Shown here piece after piece: positions 34,091 to 43,285 of a stretch of 64,000 nt of DNA (position 1 is its first letter; each line of letters starts with the position of its first letter). A model generated the notes under the pieces. It was not told the origin of the DNA, searched no databases, and saw only the letters and a program-made list of their open reading frames with translations. Made by a program: the position numbers and the translations under genes. The DNA is from Phycisphaeraceae bacterium (GTDB lineage Bacteria; Planctomycetota; Phycisphaerae; Phycisphaerales; Phycisphaeraceae). The stretch is from positions 34,404 through 98,403 of the forward strand of contig JADZCD010000008.1 in the NCBI GenBank assembly GCA_020851735.1. The letters are read 5' to 3'.

Positions 34091-35593
34091 TCACACCTGG
34101 GCTTCGATCCCCGGCAGCATCGAGCCGTGCTCCATCAAATTCCGGTGCAGCTCAAAGCAGCGATTCAGATCATGCCGGATATGCCCCATCGGCGAGCTTT
34201 CCACGTAATGATGCAGGTACTCGCGGTACAGCGGATGCGCGCACTTATCAATAATCGTCCGCGACCGCTCCACCGGCCCTAACCCGCGCAGATCCGCCAG
34301 CCCCTGCTCGGACACCATGATCTGCACCGAATGCTCGTTGTGGTCCACGTGACTGCACATCGGCACGATCGCCGAAATCTTCCCGCCCTTGGCCACGCTG
34401 GGCGCGACCAATATCGACAGATAGCTGTTGCGCACAAAGTCGCCCGACCCGCCCACGCCGTTCATCAGCGACGTGCCGCACACGTGCGTCGAATTGGCGC
34501 ACCCGTAAATATCCATCTCCAGCGCCGTGTTGATCGCGATCACCCCCAGCCGCCGGATCACGCCCGGATTGTTCGACAGTTCCTGCGGCCGCAGCACGAT
34601 CTTGGGCGCAAAGAAGCTCATGTCCGCGTAGATCCGCTGCAACTGCTGCTCGCTGAGCGTCAGACTCGTCGCCGAAGCCCCCAACAGGCGTCCCTGGATG
34701 GTCAGGTCCACCAACGCGTCCTGGAACACTTCGCTGTACATGTAAAACGGCGGAATCTCGTGACACTGGCCCAACCCGTGCATCACCGCGTTGGCCACGT
34801 TGCCCACGCCCGACTGAAACGGCAGAAAATCCGCCGGTATCCGCCCCGCGTGCATTTCATCGACCAGAAACTTCACCACGTGCTCGCTGATCTTCTCGTG
34901 CACGTCCGTCGGCACGTCGAATTCCGCCACCCCGTCCTCCGCTGAATGCTCCACCACCGCCACCACCTTCTTGGGGTCCACAATGGCGAACGGCGCCCCG
35001 ATCTTCGTCAGCGGATGGTGAATCGGAATCGGACTGCGGTTCGGCGGCGTGGGCAGAATCGCGATGTCGTGCATCTCCCACATCCGCGGCGAGTGGTGGT
35101 GGTTGATCTCCACGATCACCTTGTCCGCGTGCCGCAGCGCGCTGGGCGAAATCCCCACCGACGTCGTCAGATAAATCCGCCCGTCGTCCGTGATCGCCGT
35201 GGCTTCCACCACCGCGAAGTCAATGTGCCCTAGGAATCCGAATTCGATCATCTGCGGCACATGCGACAAATGCAGATCCAGAAACTGCGTCTCTTGCGCA
35301 TTAATGCGCTTGCGCAGCGTCTTGCTGGATTGATACGGCGCCCGCCACGCCACCGCGTCGGCTTCCGCCAGCGCCTCGTCCATGTATTTGCCCGTCGAGG
35401 CGCCGGTCAAAATCCGCACCTTCATCGGCTTGCCTGCCTGGTGCATCGCCTTGGCCCGCTTGGCCAACGCAAACGGTAAGGCCTTGGCCGCCCCCGCCGG
35501 CGTGAAGCCCGAACACGCCAACGTCGCCCCGTCAAAAATCAACTCCGCCGCCTCTTCGGCGGTCATTCTGGGATAGCTCTTACCGCTGATCAT
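34091..35593 (-). CDS. Acetyl-CoA hydrolase/transferase family, probable succinyl-CoA:acetate or propionate CoA-transferase
   Basis: This class I CoA-transferase of about 500 residues has 'SGFTPAGAAKALPFAL' at the N-terminus, the GVGNVANAV loop and 'YMYSEVFQDALVDL', whose Glu is the expected thioester-forming residue. 'GLADLRGLGPVERSR' is the typical C-terminal motif. It would move CoA between succinate and acetate or propionate. Its place behind the methylmalonyl-CoA decarboxylase genes fits a role in recycling CoA from propionyl-CoA to succinate. The ATG at 35593 has a GGAG site; a GTG at 35608 is less well placed. Confidence 0.85.
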   Translation of the reverse strand: MISGKSYPRMTAEEAAELIFDGATLACSGFTPAGAAKALPFALAKRAKAMHQAGKPMKVRILTGASTGKYMDEALAEADAVAWRAPYQSSKTLRKRINAQETQFLDLHLSHVPQMIEFGFLGHIDFAVVEATAITDDGRIYLTTSVGISPSALRHADKVIVEINHHHSPRMWEMHDIAILPTPPNRSPIPIHHPLTKIGAPFAIVDPKKVVAVVEHSAEDGVAEFDVPTDVHEKISEHVVKFLVDEMHAGRIPADFLPFQSGVGNVANAVMHGLGQCHEIPPFYMYSEVFQDALVDLTIQGRLLGASATSLTLSEQQLQRIYADMSFFAPKIVLRPQELSNNPGVIRRLGVIAINTALEMDIYGCANSTHVCGTSLMNGVGGSGDFVRNSYLSILVAPSVAKGGKISAIVPMCSHVDHNEHSVQIMVSEQGLADLRGLGPVERSRTIIDKCAHPLYREYLHHYVESSPMGHIRHDLNRCFELHRNLMEHGSMLPGIEAQV

Positions 35594-35746
35594 GCTCTGG
35601 CGCTCCACATCCTCAAAAGAAGGTCTATTTTATCCTTTTTTCGGCAGATTTGGTTTTCTGCCTCAGCCCTTTTCGGTTATTGACCCCAGATCCCCTCGCC
35701 CGCCGAACCCCCTACCCTCCCAACCCGCAAGAATCTTGCCCATCCC

Positions 35747-36520
35747 TCATTTTTTCCCCTCCGTCTCCCTGGGCCGCAATCCCTCGATTTCCCCGGCATG
35801 AACCACCTGCACCCCGCGATCCGTCGCCAGACGCAAAGCGCCATCCTCCTCCAATCCCGCCAATACCCCTGTCATACCCCCCTGGGCCGTTTTAACGCTC
35901 ACCGTCTGCCCCATCCACGCCAACCCCTGTTCCACTTCCCGACGTTTCTTTTCCGTAAATCCCTCGCTCTCCAGCTCCACCAAACCTGCCGCGATCTCCG
36001 CCGCCACCCGCTCAATCAACTCGCGCACCTCCACCGGCCGGCCCCACGCCTCCGCCAGGCTCGTCGCCGGATAGCGCCACCCGTCGCCCAAGCCCGCCAC
36101 GGCGTTATTCACGTTGATGCCCACCCCTACCACCAACAGCGCTTCCTGCCATTCGCATAACACCCCCGCCACCTTCCGCTCCCACAACAGCACGTCGTTG
36201 GGCCACTTGATCTCCACCTCCCCCGCCGTCGTCGGCTGGCCATATTCCTCCACCGCCGCGTGCTCGATCCCGCGCTTGACCGCCAGCCCCGCCAACAGCG
36301 GCGCCGGGTGGTAATACCCCACTTGGCGCTGCGTCTGCCAACCTAAGCTGAACCACGCTCCCCCCCGGGCGGATTCCCATTTCCTGCCCAGCCGGCCACG
36401 ACCAGCCGTCTGCTCAGCCGCCATCACCAGCAGCGGCTCACCCCCCGGAGCGCGCCCTTCCCACAGCCGTTTCACCTGGCTGTTGGTCGAGTCCACGCTC
36501 TCCAGTTCGATCACGTGCAT
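35747..36520 (-). CDS. birA: Biotin-protein ligase without repressor domain
   Basis: This 257-residue ligase has the biotinyl-adenylate motif GRGRLGRKW, 'IKWPNDVLL' and 'VGVGINVN', all in the order of the BirA catalytic domain, with a C-terminal SH3-like cap (about 205-250). The N-terminal DNA-binding domain of BirA repressors is absent. It would attach biotin to the AMKM lysine of the carrier encoded just upstream in the same strand order. The stop and the decarboxylase beta gene are close, so the gene is probably in that operon. Confidence 0.9.
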   Translation of the reverse strand: MHVIELESVDSTNSQVKRLWEGRAPGGEPLLVMAAEQTAGRGRLGRKWESARGGAWFSLGWQTQRQVGYYHPAPLLAGLAVKRGIEHAAVEEYGQPTTAGEVEIKWPNDVLLWERKVAGVLCEWQEALLVVGVGINVNNAVAGLGDGWRYPATSLAEAWGRPVEVRELIERVAAEIAAGLVELESEGFTEKKRREVEQGLAWMGQTVSVKTAQGGMTGVLAGLEEDGALRLATDRGVQVVHAGEIEGLRPRETEGKK

Positions 36521-36545
36521 GGATCAAACCAGCCGTTGGTTCCGC

Positions 36546-38081
36546 CTACTTGGCGAAATAGGACAGCAACACGCCCGCCGCCACCGCCGAGCCGATCACC
36601 CCCGCCACGTTCGGGCCCATGGCGTGCATCAGCAGGAAATTGTGCGGGTCTTCCTCGTGCGCCACCTTCTGCACCACCCGCGCCGCCATCGGCACCGCCG
36701 ACACCCCCGCCGCGCCGATCAGCGGATTCACCGGATTCTTGCTCACCCAGTTCATGAGCTTGCCGAACAACACGCCGCCCGCCGTCGACACGCTGAAGGC
36801 GATCACGCCCAGAATGAAAATCTTGATCGTCTCCTGCGTCAGGAACGTCGAGGCATTCGTCTTGGCCCCCACCGACACCCCCAGCAGAATCGTCACGATG
36901 TCGATGAACGTCGAGCCCGCCGTCTTCGCCAACCGATCCGTCACCAGGCTCTCCCGCAACAGATTTCCGAAAAACAGCATTCCCAACAGCGGCAAAGCCC
37001 CATTGGCGATAAAGGCCGTCAGCATAAAACCCACGATCGGGAATACCACCCGCAGCGATTTGGGCACGTCCTTGGGCTGCTCCATCCGAATCAGCCGCTC
37101 CTTCTTGGTCGTCAACAACCGCATGATCGGCGGCTGAATCAGCGGCACCATCGCCATGTACGAATACGCCGACAACGCCACCGCCCCCAGCAGATCCGGG
37201 GCCAGCTTGGTGCATACGAAAATCGCCGTCGGGCCGTCCGCCCCCCCGATGATCCCGATCGAACTGGCCTGCTGGGCCGTAAAGCCCATGAATAACGCGA
37301 TCCACAACGCCCCGAATATCCCCAGCTGCGCCGCCGCTCCCAGCAGAATCGTCCGCGGATTGGCGATCAGCGGTCCGAAATCCGTCAACGCCCCGATCCC
37401 CAGAAAAATCAGCGGCGGAAATACCCCCCACTCGATCCCCCGGAAAATCATCCAGAACACCCCCGCGTTCCATGGGTCCTGCTTCTCTAAGCTCCACACC
37501 TCGCCGTATTTGCCCGAGGCTCGCGGCTCATCGACAAACGCCATCCGCCCCTGCCGAAACTCCACCAGGAACGGCGCCTGTCCGTCCGGCTGCGATGACA
37601 GCGTGATCTGCGAATGCGTATTGACCATGATCGCCCGCCCCTCGTCCAGCAGACGCAGCGCCGTCGAGCGGCCGTCAATCTCCTCCACCTTCGTCAGATT
37701 CAACCGCCGCCCTTTGCTTAGCAGCCTTTTCATGGCGGCGTAATCCATCTTCTCCAGCTTCAGCTCCGCCATCGCCGCCGGCAGGGTCAGCATCTCCCCG
37801 CGCTTGCTCCAAAGCTCCACTTCCCCGATCTCGATCTGGTAATAGTGGATGTCGTTCTCGCTCACCGGACCGTCGTAAACCCCCACGAACAGCTTGGTCA
37901 CGTCATAGGGAATGTTGCCGATCAGAATCCCAAACCCGATCGGGATCAGCAGCAGCGGCTCAAACCCGCGCCGCACCGCCAGGTAAATGAACAGCAACCC
38001 GATCAGCAACATCACTCCGTTGGTCCAGTGGAACTGGTAGAAGCCGGAGTCGATCCAGTAATTCTTAAGTATTTCCAGCAT
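36546..38081 (-). CDS. Na+-translocating methylmalonyl-CoA/oxaloacetate decarboxylase beta subunit
   Basis: This 511-residue membrane protein carries the OadB/MmdB core: 'FPPLIFLGIGALTDFGPL', 'SIGIIGGADGPTAIF' (with the conserved Asp), 'YSYMAMVPLIQPPIMR', 'NPLIGAAGVSAVPMAAR' and 'HAMGPNVAGVIGSA'. It couples decarboxylation of carboxybiotin to Na+ export. The family is usually near 375-430 residues. Here residues about 60-205, between the first transmembrane region and the core, form an unusually long hydrophilic segment not seen in standard members. The mutase, epimerase, alpha subunit and carrier genes nearby favour methylmalonyl-CoA as substrate. Confidence 0.9.
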   Translation of the reverse strand: MLEILKNYWIDSGFYQFHWTNGVMLLIGLLFIYLAVRRGFEPLLLIPIGFGILIGNIPYDVTKLFVGVYDGPVSENDIHYYQIEIGEVELWSKRGEMLTLPAAMAELKLEKMDYAAMKRLLSKGRRLNLTKVEEIDGRSTALRLLDEGRAIMVNTHSQITLSSQPDGQAPFLVEFRQGRMAFVDEPRASGKYGEVWSLEKQDPWNAGVFWMIFRGIEWGVFPPLIFLGIGALTDFGPLIANPRTILLGAAAQLGIFGALWIALFMGFTAQQASSIGIIGGADGPTAIFVCTKLAPDLLGAVALSAYSYMAMVPLIQPPIMRLLTTKKERLIRMEQPKDVPKSLRVVFPIVGFMLTAFIANGALPLLGMLFFGNLLRESLVTDRLAKTAGSTFIDIVTILLGVSVGAKTNASTFLTQETIKIFILGVIAFSVSTAGGVLFGKLMNWVSKNPVNPLIGAAGVSAVPMAARVVQKVAHEEDPHNFLLMHAMGPNVAGVIGSAVAAGVLLSYFAK

Positions 38082-38248
38082 GGCGGACCTTGTTTTCCAA
38101 TCCCCTCTCCGGGGCTAGGGTTGGTGAGCCTGTCGCCTGTCCGTCGGGCCCACGCCACAACGGAAAGCGGATCCGGATTCACGCCGTCAGCTGGGGCAAC
38201 ACCGCCGCACGGCGCGGAAATCGACCACATCCAGAACCCGTCAAAGGT

Positions 38249-38635
38249 TTATTCGAAGTCCACCAGCACTTCGCCGGATTTGACCGCTTGGCCGGGATTG
38301 ACCCGCACGCCTTTGACCTTGCCGGCGATCGGACTGGCGATGTTCGTTTCCATCTTCATCGCCTCCATCACCACCAGCACCTGGTTGAGGTTGATCTGAT
38401 CCCCCGCCTTGACCTTGATCTGCACCACCGTCCCGGCGATCGGGGCCTTGCAGCACTTGTCACCGCTGGCAGGCGCCGCCGCTCCGCCCGCCGCCGCGGG
38501 AGGCGCCGGCGCGGGTCGGGGCGCCGCCGCCGCACGCGGGGGCGCCGCCGCCGGTGCCGCCGCTGCCGCGCCGCCCTCTAGCACTTCCACATCCACGTCG
38601 TAGCTGACGTTCTCCACTGTGATGCGCAGTTTCAT
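38249..38635 (-). CDS. Biotin carboxyl carrier subunit of the decarboxylase
   Basis: In this 128-residue protein an N-terminal segment (1-20) is followed by an Ala/Pro-rich swinging linker (about 22-55) and a biotinyl domain with the MEAMKMET acceptor site. It carries carboxybiotin from the alpha subunit to the membrane beta subunit. The stop of the OadG-like gene meets its start without a gap. About 165 bases of mostly GC-rich spacer separate it from the beta gene. Confidence 0.95.
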   Translation of the reverse strand: MKLRITVENVSYDVDVEVLEGGAAAAAPAAAPPRAAAAPRPAPAPPAAAGGAAAPASGDKCCKAPIAGTVVQIKVKAGDQINLNQVLVVMEAMKMETNIASPIAGKVKGVRVNPGQAVKSGEVLVDFE

Positions 38636-39043
38636 TTACCGTGTCCTTCTGATGTTGTGAGACGTGTGAATGGCAATTCTTCCCATTTCCGCCCAGCCGG
38701 AAATGGTGTTCTGATTCAAATAGGTGATCCGCTGAATCCGCACCGGCCGCCCCGCCACCACCGCCGCCGCCGCCGCCAGCACCGCGACTAACTTAGGATC
38801 CATCCTCCCCGCGCCAGGTCCCTCCGCCGCCCCCGCCCCGGCGCTTGACGCCATGCTTTCCGCCGCCGCCATGCCCGGCTGACCACGCAAGATTCGCCCC
38901 AGCAACCCCAACACCATCCCGATGATCATCAGGGCCGCAAACACCACCCCCATGCCCACCACCATCAATCCCACCCCCTCCGCCACCTTCTGCTCCCACC
39001 CGGAAAAATCCAGGCCCACGATCGCGAATATCTTCCACATCAT
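38636..39043 (-). CDS. OadG/MmdD-like small membrane subunit
   Basis: This 135-residue protein has one transmembrane helix (about residues 22-45, VGLMVVGMGVVFAALMIIGM), an Ala/Gly linker and a C-terminal segment 'AVLAAAAAVVAG' and 'WAEMGRIAIHTSHN'. The C-terminus is typical of delta/gamma subunits that hold the alpha subunit to the membrane complex. It is directly upstream of the carrier gene. ATGATG start follows AGGAG. Confidence 0.8.
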   Translation of the reverse strand: MMWKIFAIVGLDFSGWEQKVAEGVGLMVVGMGVVFAALMIIGMVLGLLGRILRGQPGMAAAESMASSAGAGAAEGPGAGRMDPKLVAVLAAAAAVVAGRPVRIQRITYLNQNTISGWAEMGRIAIHTSHNIRRTR

Positions 39044-39230
39044 CGGTTCTCCTGCCTGTGCCCGTTGCTCAGTCGTCCTGACCGTGTCGGATCATCAAGA
39101 ATTTAAAAACAAACGCCTCCGCCCGTCCCTCTTGCCCCGAAAACTCCCTCCGATGCCCGGAACAATCCGTCCCGGCAAAACGATGGCCGGAACAATTCCC
39201 CCAAAAATCCGGGGGGCCGGGGGTTCGGGA

Positions 39231-40802
39231 TTACAGCGGAATCAACCCGTGCTTCTTGGCCGGGCGCAGTTCCCGCTTGGCAATCAGCGTCTCCAATGCC
39301 CCGATCAGATACCTTCGCGTATCCGCCGGCTCAATAATGTCGTCCACGAAGCGCCGCGAACCAGCCACATACGGATTCATGAACGCCTCGCGATAAATCT
39401 GGATCATCTCCTGCCGCTTGGCGTTCTTGTCCGTCGCTCCGTCGATCTCCTTGCGGAAGATAATCTCCGCCGCGCCTTCCGGGCCCATCACCGCGATCTC
39501 CGCCGACGGCCAAGCCGCGCAGCGGTCCGCGCCCAGGTCCTTGCAGCACATCGCCAGATACGCCCCGCCGTAAGCCTTCCGCAGAATCACCGTGATCTTC
39601 GGCACCGTCGACGCCGAATATACGAACAGCAATTTCGCGCCGTGGCGAATGATGCCCCCGTATTCCTGCTCCACGCCCGGCATGAAACCCGGCACGTCCA
39701 CCAGGTTCACCAGCGGAATGTTAAAAGCGTTGCAGAACCGGATGAACCGCGCCGCCTTGTCCGACGAGTCGATGTCCAACACCCCCGCCTTGTGGGCCGG
39801 ATTATTGGCGATGATCCCCACCGACCGTCCCGCCAGCCGCGCGAAGCCCACCACCATGTTCTCGGCGAACGTCGTCTGCACTTCCAGAAAATCCCCGTGA
39901 TCCACCAGCTTGCTGATCACGTCGTGCACGTCATACCCCGCCCGCGGGTTGTCCGGCAGCACGGAGTTAAGCGCCTCCACCGGCCCCACCTCGCCCTCAA
40001 ACGGAATACGCGGCGCGTCTTCCATGTTGTTCGAGGGCATAAAGGACAGCAGCTTCTGGCAGATCCGCACCGCGTCCTGGTCGTCCTCCGCCACAAAGTG
40101 CACCACGCCCGAATACGTCATCTGCGCTTCCGGGCCGCCCAGTTGATCCGCCGACACTTCCTCGCCAGTCACCTGCTTGATGACCTGCGGGCCGGTGATA
40201 AACATCTGCGCCTGCCGCGTCTGAATGATAAAGTCCATCAGCGCCGGGCTGTACGCCGCCCCGCCGGCACACGGCCCGCAAATCAGGGAGATCTGCGGCA
40301 CCACGCCCGACAACAGCGTGTTGTGATAGAAAATCCGCCCGTAGCCGCCCAACGCGTCAATGCCTTCCTGAATCCGGGCCCCGCCCGAGTCATTAATGAT
40401 CACCAGCGGCGAGCCGGTCTTTAAGGCCGATTGCCCCATGGCCACGATCTTGTCCGCGTGCACCTCGCCCACCGCGCCGCCGCTGACGGTAAAGTCCTGG
40501 GCCGCTAAGTGAATCAGCCGCCCGCGCACGTAGCCCGCCCCCGTCACCACCCCGTCGGCCGGCAAGTCCTTGCCTGTCATGTCAAAGTTGGTGCAGCGAT
40601 GCTGGGCGAAACCGTACATCTCCTGGAACGACCCGGGGTCCAGCATCAGTTCGATGCGCTCCCGCGCCGTCAGCTTCCCGCCCTTGCGCTGCTTGTCCAA
40701 CCGCTCCTTGCCGCCGCCTAACGCGGTTTTTTCCTTGCGCTTCCGCAGATCCGCGATCCGCTCAGCCATGGTCATCATCTTGGGTGCTTGGCTTTCAGCC
40801 AT
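39231..40802 (-). CDS. mmdA: Methylmalonyl-CoA decarboxylase alpha subunit (carboxyltransferase)
   Basis: This 523-residue carboxyltransferase has the two-crotonase-fold layout of PccB/MmdA. Visible parts are 'RERIELMLDPGSFQE', 'INDSGGARIQEGI', 'CGPCAGGAAYSPAL' in the first half and 'GFMPGVEQEYGGIIRHGAKLL' and 'GPEGAAEIIFRKEI' in the second. It transfers the carboxyl group of (S)-methylmalonyl-CoA to biotin, giving propionyl-CoA. As there is no biotin carboxylase gene nearby, the decarboxylase role is preferred to propionyl-CoA carboxylase. A 187-base spacer with CCCCGGAACAAT-like units lies before the OadG-like gene. Confidence 0.9.
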   Translation of the reverse strand: MAESQAPKMMTMAERIADLRKRKEKTALGGGKERLDKQRKGGKLTARERIELMLDPGSFQEMYGFAQHRCTNFDMTGKDLPADGVVTGAGYVRGRLIHLAAQDFTVSGGAVGEVHADKIVAMGQSALKTGSPLVIINDSGGARIQEGIDALGGYGRIFYHNTLLSGVVPQISLICGPCAGGAAYSPALMDFIIQTRQAQMFITGPQVIKQVTGEEVSADQLGGPEAQMTYSGVVHFVAEDDQDAVRICQKLLSFMPSNNMEDAPRIPFEGEVGPVEALNSVLPDNPRAGYDVHDVISKLVDHGDFLEVQTTFAENMVVGFARLAGRSVGIIANNPAHKAGVLDIDSSDKAARFIRFCNAFNIPLVNLVDVPGFMPGVEQEYGGIIRHGAKLLFVYSASTVPKITVILRKAYGGAYLAMCCKDLGADRCAAWPSAEIAVMGPEGAAEIIFRKEIDGATDKNAKRQEMIQIYREAFMNPYVAGSRRFVDDIIEPADTRRYLIGALETLIAKRELRPAKKHGLIPL

Positions 40803-40832
40803 GACATACCTTTCCGGTTACCCGCCTTATGT

Positions 40833-40862
40833 AAAGCCCAGGCATTTCTTGCCCGGGCACTT
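40833..40862. repeat. AAAGCCCAGGCAT hairpin
   Basis: AAAGCCCAGGCA and GCCCGGGC form an imperfect stem in the gap between the epimerase and alpha-subunit genes. Related AAGCCCAGGCAT hairpins are at 48129-48156, 51625-51655 and 59008-59034. Confidence 0.55.
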
Positions 40863-40891
40863 GCGTCCGCCCAACGTCGATTCAAAACCAA

Positions 40892-41314
40892 TTAATGCCG
40901 CGGCTCACACAGTTCCGTCAGAATACCGCAGGAACTCTTCGGATGCAGAAACGCGATCTGCGCCTGATGCGCGCCCTGCCGCGGTTTTTCGTCAATCAGC
41001 CGCACCCCGCCAGCCTTTAAGTCATCCAACCGCTTCTGAATGTTGTCCACCGTCACCGCCACGTGGTGCAGCCCCTCGCCGCGCTTCTCGATGAAGCCCG
41101 CGATCGTCGATTCCGGGCTCGTGGGCTCCAACAGCTCCAGCCGCACTTCCGCGCCGGCCGGGCCGAGCTTCAAAAACCCCACCTTCACCTTCTGCTCGAC
41201 CACCACTTCTTCGCCTTCCCATTGCGCCCCGAGCACCTTCTCATAAAAGTCCCGGCTCGCCTGGATCGACTTGACCGCAATCCCGATGTGGTTGATGGCT
41301 TTGGCTTGGATCAT
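40892..41314 (-). CDS. mce: Methylmalonyl-CoA epimerase
   Basis: This 140-residue protein of the vicinal-oxygen-chelate fold has paired modules. The His in 'INHIGIAVKSIQ', the His in 'LHHVAVTVDNI', and the Glu near 'LELLEP' and 'GILTELCEP' are the expected metal ligands. It interconverts (R)- and (S)-methylmalonyl-CoA between the mutase and the decarboxylase, which are the genes on either side. Length is normal. Confidence 0.9.
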   Translation of the reverse strand: MIQAKAINHIGIAVKSIQASRDFYEKVLGAQWEGEEVVVEQKVKVGFLKLGPAGAEVRLELLEPTSPESTIAGFIEKRGEGLHHVAVTVDNIQKRLDDLKAGGVRLIDEKPRQGAHQAQIAFLHPKSSCGILTELCEPRH

Positions 41315-41389
41315 CGCTCGCTCGCTTTCTTCTGCATGTCATTGTCCACGTTCATTCCGCCGCGGATTCCTGGAACCGCCAACAAAATA

Positions 41390-41515
41390 CGATTAACCGC
41401 CATGACGCCAAGGACGCCAAGCTCCGCAAAGTCATGAATCAACGTTATTTTTGATCCCAATATTCATCTTGGCGGTTTTCCTGGCGCTCTTGGCGACTTG
41501 GCGGTTCATTTTGTT
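41390..41515. repeat. GCCAAG/CTTGGCG inverted tract
   Basis: AACCGCCATGACGCCAAGGACGCC-type sequence (two halves of it) is mirrored by CTTGGCGGTTTTCCTGGCG and CTTGGCGACTTGGCGG about 60 bases on. This makes a long imperfect inverted repeat in the gap between mutase and epimerase genes. It has the look of a dispersed mobile repeat; no gene is seen. Confidence 0.7.
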
Positions 41516-41532
41516 GAAGTCATTAATCAAAC

Positions 41533-43203
41533 TCAATTAAACGACTCGGTATATTCCCCAAACACCTTCTGCAGCGTCCCGCACACTTCCCCGATGCTCG
41601 CGTACGCCCGCACCGCTTCCAGAATGAACGGCATCAGGTTCTCCTTGCCCGTCGCCGCCTTTTCAATCGCCGCCAGGCTCGCCTTCACCCGCGCGTTGTC
41701 GCGCGTGGCCTTCACCTGTTTTAGCTTCTCAATCTGCCGGCGCGTCGTCTCCTCCGGCACCGCGAACAGTTCCGCCCCCCCTTGTTCCTTGACCTGGAAC
41801 TTGTTGACACCCACGATCGTCCGCTCGCTCTTCTCCACCGACAGACCATATTCGTAAGCCGAGGTTTCAATTTCCTTCTGCACGTAGCCCTGCTCGATCG
41901 CCGCCACCATGCCCCCCAGCTCGTCGATCTTGTCGATGTAAGCCTTCGCTTCCTTCTCGATCCGATCCGTCATCGCCTCCACCGCGTAGCTGCCGCCCAA
42001 CGGATCGATCGCGTTGGTCACCCCCGATTCAAACGCGATGATCTGCTGCGTCCGCAGCGCGATCCGCACCGATTCCTCCGTCGGCAGCGCCAGCGCCTCG
42101 TCCTTGGAATTCGTGTGCAGGCTCTGCGTCCCGCCCAGCACCGCCGCCAGCGCCTGCAGCGTCACCCGCACAATATTGTTGTCCGGCTGCTGGGCCGTGA
42201 GCGTCACGCCGCCGGTCTGCGTGTGGAACCGCAGCATCCAGCTCTTGGCGTCCTGGGCCTTAAACCGTTCCTTCATGATCTTGGCGTAAAGCCGCCGCGC
42301 CGCCCGGAACTTGGCCACTTCCTCCAGCACGTCCGTGTGCGCCGCGAAGAAGAACGCCAGCCGCGGGCCAAAATCGTCCACCTTCAGCCCCGCTTCCATG
42401 GCCGTCTGCACGTAGCAGATCGCGTCCGCCAGCGTAAAGCCCACTTCCTGCGCCGCCGTCGAGCCCGCCTCGCGGATGTGATACCCGCTGATGGAAATCG
42501 TGTTCCACTTCGGCACGCTTTGCGTGCAATACGCGAAAATATCGCTGATCAGCCGCAGCGACGGCTTAGGCGGAAAGCGATACGTTCCCCGCGCGATGTA
42601 TTCCTTTAAAATGTCGTTCTGAATCGTCCCGTCCAGCTGCTCGGGCTTAACCCCCTGCTTCTCCGCCACCGCGATGTACATCGCCAGCAGCACCGCCGCC
42701 GTCGAGTTGATCGTCATCGACGTCGACACCTTGTCCAGCGGAATCCCCGCGAACAGCGTCTCCATGTCCGCCAGCGTGTCGATCGCCACCCCCACCTTGC
42801 CGATCTCCCCCGCCGCCATCGCGTCGTCCGAGTCGTAGCCGATCTGCGTCGGCAGATCGAACGCCACGCTCAACCCCGTCGAACCCTGATCCAGCAGGAA
42901 GCGATACCGCTTATTCGACTCCTCCGCCGTGGAAAATCCCGCGTATTGCCGCATCGTCCACAGCCGCCCCCGATACATCGTCGGCTGCACGCCGCGCGTA
43001 AACGGGTATTGGCCCGGAAAACCCAGTTGCTCGTTGTAGCTTTCCAGGCTTCCGGGCGCCGGCGCGTAGAGCCGCTCCACTTCGCTGCCGGAAACCGTCA
43101 GGAACTTGCCCTGCCGTTCAGGGAACTTCGCCAGCGTCTTGGCCACCATCCCCTGTTCCCACTGTTGCTTGGCCTGCTGAATGGGTTGCATATTGTCTGC
43201 CAT
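41533..43203 (-). CDS. Methylmalonyl-CoA mutase, large (catalytic) subunit
   Basis: This 556-residue protein has the acyl-CoA mutase barrel without a B12-binding domain. Motifs include '[16 protein letters not shown]', '[13 protein letters not shown]', '[21 protein letters not shown]' and '[16 protein letters not shown]'. It isomerises succinyl-CoA and (R)-methylmalonyl-CoA by a radical mechanism. The B12 domain is on a separate small gene (44509-44922), the split form known from archaea and various bacteria. MeaB lies between the two. Confidence 0.95.
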   Translation of the reverse strand: MADNMQPIQQAKQQWEQGMVAKTLAKFPERQGKFLTVSGSEVERLYAPAPGSLESYNEQLGFPGQYPFTRGVQPTMYRGRLWTMRQYAGFSTAEESNKRYRFLLDQGSTGLSVAFDLPTQIGYDSDDAMAAGEIGKVGVAIDTLADMETLFAGIPLDKVSTSMTINSTAAVLLAMYIAVAEKQGVKPEQLDGTIQNDILKEYIARGTYRFPPKPSLRLISDIFAYCTQSVPKWNTISISGYHIREAGSTAAQEVGFTLADAICYVQTAMEAGLKVDDFGPRLAFFFAAHTDVLEEVAKFRAARRLYAKIMKERFKAQDAKSWMLRFHTQTGGVTLTAQQPDNNIVRVTLQALAAVLGGTQSLHTNSKDEALALPTEESVRIALRTQQIIAFESGVTNAIDPLGGSYAVEAMTDRIEKEAKAYIDKIDELGGMVAAIEQGYVQKEIETSAYEYGLSVEKSERTIVGVNKFQVKEQGGAELFAVPEETTRRQIEKLKQVKATRDNARVKASLAAIEKAATGKENLMPFILEAVRAYASIGEVCGTLQKVFGEYTESFN

Positions 43204-43285
43204 GTTTTTCTCGTCTTTCTCGCGTGCGTCTTGCCGGCCATCTCGTCCATCAAAGCCCGGTCCCTCCGGGGCCGGGACGATTTTC

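Noticed and set aside
39231..40802. Propionyl-CoA carboxylase beta subunit
   Set aside because: The same fold would fit, but adjacent OadB-, OadG-like and carrier genes with no biotin carboxylase favour the decarboxylase.
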